A DNA stretch of 64,000 nt from Skermanella rosea (GTDB lineage Bacteria; Pseudomonadota; Alphaproteobacteria; Azospirillales; Azospirillaceae). Within the stretch, counting starts at the first letter, position 1. Each line of letters opens with the position of its first letter. A program made the translations under genes and the position numbers. The notes beneath the pieces were generated by a model. It was not told where the DNA came from. It worked only from the letters and a program-made list of their open reading frames with translations, and searched no databases. Below, piece after piece: positions 23,626 through 30,504 of this stretch. The stretch is from the NCBI RefSeq assembly GCF_016806835.2, contig NZ_CP086111.1, positions 2,243,001 through 2,307,000 of the forward strand, in the 5' to 3' direction.

Positions 23626-25215
23626 CTAGCCGCCGGACTTGGAGACGTGGGCGAGGTCGAGCAGGAACGACGGCTGGAGCTCGAACCCCTTGACGCGGTC
23701 CGTGGCGACCGCGTTCTGCTTCCAGTTCGCGACGAAGGCCCAGGGGGCGTCCTCCCGCACGATGCGCTGGACCCGCTTGTAGAGGTCGGCTCGCTCGTTC
23801 CGGTCGGTCGATCGCCGGGCCTCGACCAGCAGGCGGTCCACCTCCGGATTGGAGTAGTAGCCGGAATTGAACCCGCCGCTCTCGGGCAGCGCCTCGGTCC
23901 GCAGGGTCAGGAAGGGCAGAGTGTCCGGGTCGTTGGTCATCCAGGCCATCTGCGCCATGTCGGCCTTGCCGGCGAGGCCCTGGTTGACCAGTCCCAGGTA
24001 GGTGTTCCACTCGTAGGTCTGGATGTTCACCTTCAGGCCCACCTTGGCGAGGTCGGCCTGGATCGCCGTCGCCATGGGGATCGGCGCCAGCATGCCGGAG
24101 CCTCCCTCCGCGACCAGGAAGGTCAGCTCGGCATTCTCGGCCCCGGCCTCGCGCAGGAGCCGGCGGGCGCGGTCGGGGTCGTGGGGATAGGGCTCCAGGG
24201 TGTCGTCGTGGGCCCACTCGAAGGCGGCGGGCACGATGCTGTCCGCGACCGTCGCGGTGCCCTGGAGCACCTGGGTCACGAGCGCCTGCTTGTCGATCGC
24301 AAGGTTGACCGCGCGGCGGGCACGCGGGTCCTTGAAGGGGCCTTCCCGGGTGTTGAGGATCAGGAACCAGAGGTGCGGACCGGCCTGCTCGTACAGGGTG
24401 AAGCCGCCCGCCTTCTGGAGCAGGTCCACGGCGTCGGGCGGCACCTCGACCATCAGGTCCAGGCCGCCGGCGAGCAGTTCGGTCAGCCGGGTGTTGGCGT
24501 CGGTCAGCGGGCGGAAGATCACGGCCTGGAGCGTCGGCGCGCCGTCCCAATAGTCGGCGTTACGCTCCAGCACCACCTTGGCGTTGCTCTCCCACTGAGC
24601 GAACCGGTAGGCCCCGGTCCCGACGGGCTGGCGGCCGAACTCCTTGCCGGCGGCGCGGACCGCGGCGGGTGAGACCAGCAGGCCGGTCGGGTAGGCCAGG
24701 TTGGACAGCAGCGGGGCGTAGGGTTCCTTCAGGTGGAACCGGACGGTCAGCGGATCGACCGCCTCGGTCCGTTCCACCGCGCTGAAGAAGAAGGCCAGCG
24801 GGAACGGGCCGGTGTCGTGCTGCGGGTGCTTGTCGTCGAGCATGCGGTCGAAGTTGAACTTGACCGCCTCGGCGTCGAACGGCGTCCCATCGTGGAAGGC
24901 GACGCCGTCGCGCAGGTGGAAGGTATAGGTCTTGCCGTTCTCCGAAACCTCCCACGAGCGGGCCAGGGCCGGCTCGACCTCCAGGGTGCCGCTCCGGAAC
25001 CGCACCAGCCCGTCATACAGGTTCATCAGAATGCGGAAATCGTTGGTCGCGGTCACGGCGTGCGGGTCCAGCGACTTCGGTTCGGCGATCTGGCCGACGA
25101 CCAGGACCTCGTCCGGGATCTGGGACGCCGCCGGGTTCCGGACGGCTCCTCCCATCAGCAGGAGGGCCGCCAGGGCCATGCCGGTGGCTGCCGCCGCCCA
25201 AGTCTTGCCTGCCAT
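23626..25215 (-). CDS. Peptide-type ABC transporter substrate-binding protein (SBP family 5)
   Basis: 529 residues. A signal peptide (GMALAALLLMGGAVRNPAAS) is followed by a family 5 binding domain: EPKSLDPHAVTATNDFRILM, YDGLVRFRSG, ALARSWEVSENGKTYTFHLR, VAFHDGTPFDAEAVKFNFDR and VGTGAYRFAQWE. This family binds di/oligopeptides, glutathione, nickel or opines, and the substrate cannot be read from sequence. It is first in the operon SBP–DppB–DppCD fusion–DppF. The neighbouring purine genes are convergent, so co-regulation is not implied. Confidence 0.92.
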   Translation of the reverse strand: MAGKTWAAAATGMALAALLLMGGAVRNPAASQIPDEVLVVGQIAEPKSLDPHAVTATNDFRILMNLYDGLVRFRSGTLEVEPALARSWEVSENGKTYTFHLRDGVAFHDGTPFDAEAVKFNFDRMLDDKHPQHDTGPFPLAFFFSAVERTEAVDPLTVRFHLKEPYAPLLSNLAYPTGLLVSPAAVRAAGKEFGRQPVGTGAYRFAQWESNAKVVLERNADYWDGAPTLQAVIFRPLTDANTRLTELLAGGLDLMVEVPPDAVDLLQKAGGFTLYEQAGPHLWFLILNTREGPFKDPRARRAVNLAIDKQALVTQVLQGTATVADSIVPAAFEWAHDDTLEPYPHDPDRARRLLREAGAENAELTFLVAEGGSGMLAPIPMATAIQADLAKVGLKVNIQTYEWNTYLGLVNQGLAGKADMAQMAWMTNDPDTLPFLTLRTEALPESGGFNSGYYSNPEVDRLLVEARRSTDRNERADLYKRVQRIVREDAPWAFVANWKQNAVATDRVKGFELQPSFLLDLAHVSKSGG

Positions 25216-25297
25216 TCCGGACCTCCCCGATATCCCGCCGTCCTTTCGGGAACGACTGGAGGGGACCGTTGTTCCGGGCGGCGGAACTCTCAGGAGG

Positions 25298-25837
25298 TCA
25301 GGTCAGGCCGGCATAGATCGCCTTCAGGTCCACCGAGCAGCCCAGCGAGGGCAGCCCGACCAGGCCGTGCCCCTCGAAGCGGAGGCTGGTCCAGGAGCCG
25401 GAGAAGCGCCGGTGGACCTCGACCAGCTTGTCCGAGCAGGACGCGGCGAAATAGGCCTGGAGCGACGGGACCTTGAGATAGGCATCGCGCCGGGCGCGCC
25501 AGCGCGGGTCGCTCGGGTCCCCCTCGTCCACGTCGACGGCCAGGATCGGGGCCACCGGCCGGCTGCGCCCGAGCGAGCAATGCCCCTGCACGACCACCAC
25601 GTCGGGCCACAGTTCCTCGCCCGCCGGGCCGGGGATGACGACACCGCCGCTCAGTACATGGAAATCCTGGCGGATCGGGCAGGCCCGATGGATGGCGACC
25701 AGCAGGTTGGCCGACACCGCCGCATGGGACAGCCGGCCGCCGTCGTCGGGCTGGCCGGTGTCGAAGTGAAGGGCGCCGCTCCCCTGCATGGCGGAGCGGC
25801 TGGGAATGAGGCTTCCCGGCATGGTACTGGAATCCAT
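25298..25837 (-). CDS. Uma2-like (DUF820) PD-(D/E)XK superfamily protein
   Basis: 179 residues. The order of motifs fits the Uma2/DUF820 nuclease-fold family: ELWPDVVVVQG, then VAPILAVDVDEG, then DAYLKVPSLQAYF with ...VEVHRR, and the C-terminal LVGLPSLGCSVDLKAIYAGL. The usual catalytic E is replaced by D in the LAVDV position, so activity is uncertain. Such proteins are abundant in cyanobacteria and scattered in proteobacteria, often of unknown function. It lies 82 bp upstream of the transporter operon, on the same strand. The N-terminal ~30 residues are not conserved, so a later start is possible. Confidence 0.6.
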   Translation of the reverse strand: MDSSTMPGSLIPSRSAMQGSGALHFDTGQPDDGGRLSHAAVSANLLVAIHRACPIRQDFHVLSGGVVIPGPAGEELWPDVVVVQGHCSLGRSRPVAPILAVDVDEGDPSDPRWRARRDAYLKVPSLQAYFAASCSDKLVEVHRRFSGSWTSLRFEGHGLVGLPSLGCSVDLKAIYAGLT

Positions 25838-26075
25838 TGCTGTACGTGAAATCCGCGACCGCGGACCGTGCCGCCCGCTACATCGTGTCGACGGTGCTTC
25901 CGGGGGCGGCAGGGGAGAAGTAAACTGGCACGTATCGAACGGGATGACAATGATCCTTTAGACTTCTATCAACCACAAATGATTTGGTAAAAGGCTATCG
26001 ATACATCCGTATGCTTGGGCGGGCGGGTCCTGTTCTTCGCCCGTATGCAGCGATCGGAAAGACCGGGATGGCAGC

Positions 26076-27197
26076 GTGACGATTCGCAGACGCAGTTTGA
26101 TGGAGCATCCGCTGTGCGGCGCCGATCTCCGCACCCTTTCCACCGTCCTGGTGCGGAACGGTCCCGTTCCGGCCGCCCATCTGCCGCAGGTCGCGGCGGC
26201 CTTCGGGTCGGCCCTGGGGCGGCTGCCGTTCACGGCGGCGGAGCGGGCCTGGACGGCTTGGCGGCTCCGCCGGGAACGGGACCTCCCGCCGCCGCTGTTC
26301 ATCCTGGGCCACTGGCGGAGCGGTACAACCCACCTCTACAACGTCATGAGCCGGTCTCCCCGGTTCGGCTTCGTGCCGCCGCTGGCGGTGGGACTGCCCT
26401 GGGACGTCCTGACCCTCGGCCGGTTGCTGCGGCCGTGGCTGGAGCGGGCGCTGCCGGAGAGCCGCTATATCGACAATGTCGCGGTCACCCCGGACAGCCC
26501 GCAGGAGGACGAGATCGGGCTGGCCAACATGATCCCGCTGTCGTTCTACCACGGGATCTATTTTCCGCGCCGGTTCGACGAGAACCACGCCGCCGGGGTC
26601 TTCCTCGACGGCTGCGGCGAAGAGGATATCCGGCGCTGGCGGGATGCCTTCGTCTATTTCCTGCGCAAGGTGGCGCTCCAGCAGGGACGCGACTGGCTGC
26701 TGGTCAAGAACCCGGTCCACACGGCGCGGGTGGACCTGCTGCGGGCGATCTGGCCCGACGCGAAGTTCATCCACATCCACCGCGACCCTCACGAGGTCTT
26801 CGTCTCCACCGTCGGCTTCTATCGCAAGCTGCTGGCGCAGTTCGCCCTGCAGCCATACGAGCATGTGGATATCGAGCGCGTCGTGCTGGAAACCTATCCG
26901 CGGATGATGTCCGCCCTGATCGAGCAGACCCACGACCTGCCGTCCGACCGCTTCGTAGAGGTCGGTTTCGACCGGTTCGAGCGGGACCCGCTGGGGGAGG
27001 TCGCACGGATCTACAGGACGCTCGACCTGCCCGGGTTCGACGAGGCGAGGCCGCGGTTCGAGGCCTACCTGGGCACCGTGAAGGATTATTCGAAGAACAG
27101 CTACCGGCAGGACGAGGCCGTCCGGCAGCGGGTCCGGCAGGCCTGGGCTCCCTATGTGGAGCGCTTCGGGCGGGAGACGGCGGGGCTTGCCGGGTGA
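26076..27197 (+). CDS. Sulfotransferase family protein
   Basis: 373 residues. The 5'-phosphosulfate-binding loop of PAPS sulfotransferases is visible as FILGHWRSGTTHLYNVM near residue 75. The 3'-phosphate-binding region is in KFIHIHRDPHEVFVSTVGFY, and the C-terminal KNSY motif follows TVKDYSKN. It would transfer sulfate from PAPS to an unknown acceptor such as a lipid or glycan. The GTG at 26076 (GGGATGG upstream) is taken as start, with an ATG at 26100 as the alternative. Its stop overlaps the start of the following propeller gene by 4 bp (GTGA). Confidence 0.85.
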   Translation: MTIRRRSLMEHPLCGADLRTLSTVLVRNGPVPAAHLPQVAAAFGSALGRLPFTAAERAWTAWRLRRERDLPPPLFILGHWRSGTTHLYNVMSRSPRFGFVPPLAVGLPWDVLTLGRLLRPWLERALPESRYIDNVAVTPDSPQEDEIGLANMIPLSFYHGIYFPRRFDENHAAGVFLDGCGEEDIRRWRDAFVYFLRKVALQQGRDWLLVKNPVHTARVDLLRAIWPDAKFIHIHRDPHEVFVSTVGFYRKLLAQFALQPYEHVDIERVVLETYPRMMSALIEQTHDLPSDRFVEVGFDRFERDPLGEVARIYRTLDLPGFDEARPRFEAYLGTVKDYSKNSYRQDEAVRQRVRQAWAPYVERFGRETAGLAG

Positions 27198-28183
27198 GGC
27201 TGGCGGCCGTCGTCCTGGTGCTGGCGCTCGCGACGGGGCCGGCGAGGGGGGCGACATGCGGACCGGTGACACTGGTCGACGAGGCGACCGGGCGGGTGGT
27301 GGTCGGGGCGGAGGACATCGCCCTGGATGCCGGGAGCGGCCTGGCCGTGATATCCGCCCATGACCGGCTTTCCGGGGACGACCCGAGGGGCGGGCTGTAC
27401 GAGCTGGATCTGGAACGCCTCGAACCGGGCGGGGTGCGGGTGCGCGACCTGGCGGGAGGAGCTGTCCGGCGACCCCACGGGATCGACCTGTACGAGGGGA
27501 AGACCCTGTTCGTGGTCGATCGGGGAGACGGGGCCGCCGGTTCGACGGCGGTCCGGATCATCGGGCTGTCCGACGGGGAGAGGCGCCGCGTGGAAAGCCC
27601 GCTGCTGTGCCGGGCCAACGACGTGGCGGCGCTGGACGGGGAACGGTTCCTGTTCACCGCCGACCACGGAGCCTGCGGGAGCCTCGGCGTGGCGGCCGAG
27701 AACGTCCTGGGGCTTGAGCGGGGCTTCGTCGGGTATTTCGACGGCGACGCCGTCCGCGCGGTCGCGCACGGCCTGGATTTCCCCAACGGCATCGCGGTGG
27801 ATCGGCGGCGCGGCGACGTCGTGGTGGCCGCGACGCGGGGCCGGGAGCTGCTGGTCTATGGGCTGGCGGACCTGATGGAGGGCAAGCCGGCCCGCCGCAG
27901 GATCCCGCTCGACGGCGCGCCGGACAATCTCTCCATCGAGGGAGGCGGCGGGATCCTGGCGGCGCTGCATCCCGCCCTGTGGCGCCTGGCGCTCCACCGT
28001 TACGGGCTGCCGGGGGGAGAACGGGCGCCGGCGAGGATCGAGGCGCTGGACCCGGAGGGCGGCGTGCGGCGGATCTTCGAGGACGACGGCGCCCGCCTGT
28101 CGGCCGCGACGGTGGCGGTGAGGTGGCGGCACAAGCTGCTGATCGGGTCCGTGCTGGGCGAACACCTGCTGCTGTGCCGCTGA
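27194..28183 (+). CDS. Exported SMP-30/paraoxonase-like beta-propeller protein
   Basis: 329 residues. A signal peptide (LAAVVLVLALATGPARGA) precedes a six-bladed propeller resembling arylesterase/paraoxonase and SMP-30 proteins: EDIALDAGSGLAVISAHDR, RPHGIDLYE, ANDVAALDGERFLFTADHG, GLDFPNGIAVDRRRGDVVVA and GAPDNLSIE. The N and D positions in ANDV, FPNGIAVD and PDNLS match the calcium/active-site ligands of paraoxonase. It may be a periplasmic lactonase or esterase. The GTG start overlaps the sulfotransferase stop. The gene ends back-to-back (0 bp) with the convergent epimerase gene, so no terminator fits between them. Confidence 0.8.
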   Translation: MRLAAVVLVLALATGPARGATCGPVTLVDEATGRVVVGAEDIALDAGSGLAVISAHDRLSGDDPRGGLYELDLERLEPGGVRVRDLAGGAVRRPHGIDLYEGKTLFVVDRGDGAAGSTAVRIIGLSDGERRRVESPLLCRANDVAALDGERFLFTADHGACGSLGVAAENVLGLERGFVGYFDGDAVRAVAHGLDFPNGIAVDRRRGDVVVAATRGRELLVYGLADLMEGKPARRRIPLDGAPDNLSIEGGGGILAALHPALWRLALHRYGLPGGERAPARIEALDPEGGVRRIFEDDGARLSAATVAVRWRHKLLIGSVLGEHLLLCR

Positions 28184-29155
28184 TCAGGCGAGATCGCGGA
28201 GCGTGTCGGCGAGGGTCTCGGCCAGCGGGCGCGGCGCGAAGCCCAGGTCGCGGCGGGCCTTCGACGTATCCAGCTCGACCCCGGCCAGCGCCAGCCGCAC
28301 GCCTGTCAGGGGAGCCTGGGGAGGGCGGTGGGTCACATGGTCGGCCAGCCATTCCGACGCATGGCCGGCGGCCAGGGCGAGCCGGCCGGGGATCGCCCGG
28401 CTCTTCCCGGCGTGCCCGGTCAATGATGCCACCCGGTCGATCAGGTCGGCCATGGCGACGGTCTCGCCGCCCAGGATGTAGCGTTCGCCGATACGCCCCC
28501 GCTCGGCCGCGAGGATGTGGCCCAGGGCGGCGTCCCGCGCGTCGACCAGGTTCAGCCGGCAGGGCAGGTGGAACGGCATGGCGCCGGCGGCGAGCATGCG
28601 GAGCATCCGCGTCGGCGGCGTGCCGCTGCGGTCGCCGGGACCGACCAGGGCGGTGGGATTGACCACGACGACCGGCAGCCCGCCGCGGGCCGCCTCCAGG
28701 GCCGCCTGTTCCGCGAGGAATTTCGACCGGCAATAGGGGCCGGCCATGTCGTCGAGGCCGGTGCGGGTGTTCTCATCGACCATCCGCCGACCATTGGCGG
28801 GCCACGGGATCAGGACGGCTTCGGTCGAACAGTGGACGAGGCAATCCAGATGCCGGCGCGCGGCCTGCTCCAGCACGATCTCCGTGCCGACGCGGTTGAC
28901 CTGATCGAAGCTGGACTTGTCCGAAAGCCAGAGGTGGGGAATGCCGGCCAGATGGTAGAGGCGGTCCATGCCATCCAGCGCCCGGGCAACCGCCGAAGCG
29001 TCCGTGACCGAGCCGGCGACGGCATCGACGCCGGGGGGCAGGGAAGCGGATCCGGCGGTATCGAGCACGCGGACGCGCTCGCCCCCGGCCAGCAGGGCAG
29101 CGACCAGATGCCGGCCCAGGAAACCGCACCCGCCGGTGACCAGCGAGGCGGTCAT
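28184..29155 (-). CDS. NAD-dependent epimerase/dehydratase, HpnA-like
   Basis: 323 residues, extended short-chain dehydrogenase fold. The NAD motif is LVTGGCGFLGRHL, the catalytic pair is in GPYCRSKFLAEQ (YxxxK), and VVVNPTALVGPGDRSGTPP plus RLNLVDARDAALGHILA and RGRIGERYILGGE resemble hopanoid-associated sugar epimerase HpnA. hpnM and hpnN lie about 0.7 kb further along the same strand, which supports a hopanoid or sterol-type lipid role, although the HpnA motif NPStPvGPxDxKPTPTG is altered here. Alternatives are a generic 3-beta-hydroxysteroid-dehydrogenase-like enzyme. The start is unambiguous. Confidence 0.75.
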   Translation of the reverse strand: MTASLVTGGCGFLGRHLVAALLAGGERVRVLDTAGSASLPPGVDAVAGSVTDASAVARALDGMDRLYHLAGIPHLWLSDKSSFDQVNRVGTEIVLEQAARRHLDCLVHCSTEAVLIPWPANGRRMVDENTRTGLDDMAGPYCRSKFLAEQAALEAARGGLPVVVVNPTALVGPGDRSGTPPTRMLRMLAAGAMPFHLPCRLNLVDARDAALGHILAAERGRIGERYILGGETVAMADLIDRVASLTGHAGKSRAIPGRLALAAGHASEWLADHVTHRPPQAPLTGVRLALAGVELDTSKARRDLGFAPRPLAETLADTLRDLA

Positions 29156-29327
29156 GCCGGCAGGTCGAGGAAGTTAATGCCCATCATTCCGTCTGCTTCC
29201 CGTTGGCTGAAGGCGTGCCGGTGGTTCACCCAGCTTTAACAAACCTGGGCCGATCATCGACCCTGATACTGGAACGCTTGATTGATGCCTGGAACAGAGG
29301 GAATGCGACGATACCGGTGACAATGCC

Positions 29328-29597
29328 ATGAGTACGCTCCGCAGGATCGACAAGATATCCGCCTCGGCACCTTATCTGCTTCATGTCGCTTGGCGGGGCG
29401 GCGTGCACGATGACGTAGACATGACTGGTGTGGTGAATGGTCTTGAGATATTCGCTTCACTGAGGGATCTCGTACTATTCGCAACGGTGAAGGTCGTAGA
29501 TTGGGGCAGCGGGATCGGGTGGCATAACGGCCTGGATTATTCGTCTGAATCCTTGGCTCATCTTGCCGAGGAACAGCGAGATATGCCCGCCCTCTAG
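29328..29597 (+). CDS. DUF2442 domain protein (89 aa)
   Basis: A small protein matching DUF2442: YLLHVAWRGGVHDDVDMTG, then IFASLRDLVLFATVKVVDWG, then IGWHNGLDYSSESLAHLAEE. The pattern (W..G....vDl, L.d...F..v......i.W.ngld.s...L) is the family signature. DUF2442 genes often sit just downstream of a DUF4160 gene in toxin–antitoxin-like pairs. No DUF4160 frame is present upstream here, so this is a solo copy. It lies in a gene-poor 750-bp gap between the epimerase and hpnM. Confidence 0.75.
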   Translation: MSTLRRIDKISASAPYLLHVAWRGGVHDDVDMTGVVNGLEIFASLRDLVLFATVKVVDWGSGIGWHNGLDYSSESLAHLAEEQRDMPAL

Positions 29598-29662
29598 AGA
29601 GGTTCCCTATCAGGTTGAACCGCTCCGGTCCTCGCGACCGGCCGTTCCACTCGGCGCACTGT

Positions 29663-29753
29663 GTTGCGCCATGGGCGCAACCTACAGCTATCAGCTCAAT
29701 GCAGGGCGAAGGTGATGTGTGCCGACGATCGTAGGTTGCGCCCATGGCGCAAC
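29663..29753. repeat. REP-like 23-bp perfect inverted repeat
   Basis: The arms at 29663-29685 and 29731-29753 are exact reverse complements (23/23) separated by 45 bp. Each arm is itself nearly palindromic around CATGG (GTTGCGCCATGGGCGCAAC in the left arm), and the outer bases read CCTAC and GTAGG. This matches the layout of REP/BIME-type palindromic elements mobilised by RAYT transposases. The rest of the 29598-29904 gap holds only a possible helix-turn-helix remnant near 29821-29886. Confidence 0.7.
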
Positions 29754-29904
29754 TTATCGGATCAGCTATCTCGGCCGGATCGACCTGATCGGGTACAGCT
29801 CTAATTGAGGAGGTGGCAGGAAGCAAAGGGCTTGTCGATCCAGGAAACAGCCGATGTCATCGGTGTCGCGCCCAGCACCATGAAAGAAACCTGCGCCGTC
29901 CCGG

Positions 29905-30504
29905 TCACCCCGTCACGCCATCGGCGTAGGCGTTGAATTCGCGGGTCAGGGCGGGGATGCCGCCGGAGCGCAGGGTGGCGGCGAAGTCCGAGCGCTGGAC
30001 CGCCAGTTGGCTGACGCTGCCGTTCAGCAGGACGTCCACGATGCCCCAGCCGTCTCCCATCCGGCGCACGACATAGGTCAGGACGACGGGGCTGCCCTGC
30101 GGGCGCAGCAGGCGGGTTTCCACCAGGGTGGTGTTGCGCGGGCCGCTCCGCTCGCCGGCGATCTCGATGGTCTCGCCGGAGTAGCCGTCGAAGCGGCTGA
30201 CATACTGGGCGGCGTTGCGGCGGGCGAAGGCACCGAGCAGGGCGCGGCGCTCGGGCTCCGGCGCCCGGTCGTAGCCCGGAACGGCGACGCGGAGCGACGT
30301 TTCCAGGTCGAAGCTCTCGCGGATGACACTCTCGAAGTCGCGCAGGCGCGCGGCGGCCGGGACGCCGGACTCGGCGGCGCGCATCAGGGTCAGGATGCCG
30401 TCGTTGAGCCGGGTGACCGGGTCGGCCGGCCGGTCCGCATGCGCCGCCCCGGCGGTCAAGACGAGCAGGAGGCAAAGGGCGGTCCGGGTGATGAATGCGA
30501 TCAT
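29905..30504 (-). CDS. hpnM: MlaC/Ttg2-type phospholipid-binding protein, HpnM-like
   Basis: 199 residues. A signal peptide (TALCLLLVLTAGAAHA) is followed by an MlaC/tolerance-protein domain: FESVIRESFDLETSLRVAVP, LLGAFARRNAAQYVSRFDGYSGE, TLVETRLLRPQGSPVVLTYV and GWGIVDVLLNGSVSQLAVQRSDF. It should be a periplasmic lipid carrier. It overlaps hpnN by 4 bp. The pair HpnM–HpnN is characteristic of hopanoid export to the outer membrane, so HpnM is preferred over MlaC, which would sit with mlaEFD. No such genes are present. Confidence 0.85.
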   Translation of the reverse strand: MIAFITRTALCLLLVLTAGAAHADRPADPVTRLNDGILTLMRAAESGVPAAARLRDFESVIRESFDLETSLRVAVPGYDRAPEPERRALLGAFARRNAAQYVSRFDGYSGETIEIAGERSGPRNTTLVETRLLRPQGSPVVLTYVVRRMGDGWGIVDVLLNGSVSQLAVQRSDFAATLRSGGIPALTREFNAYADGVTG

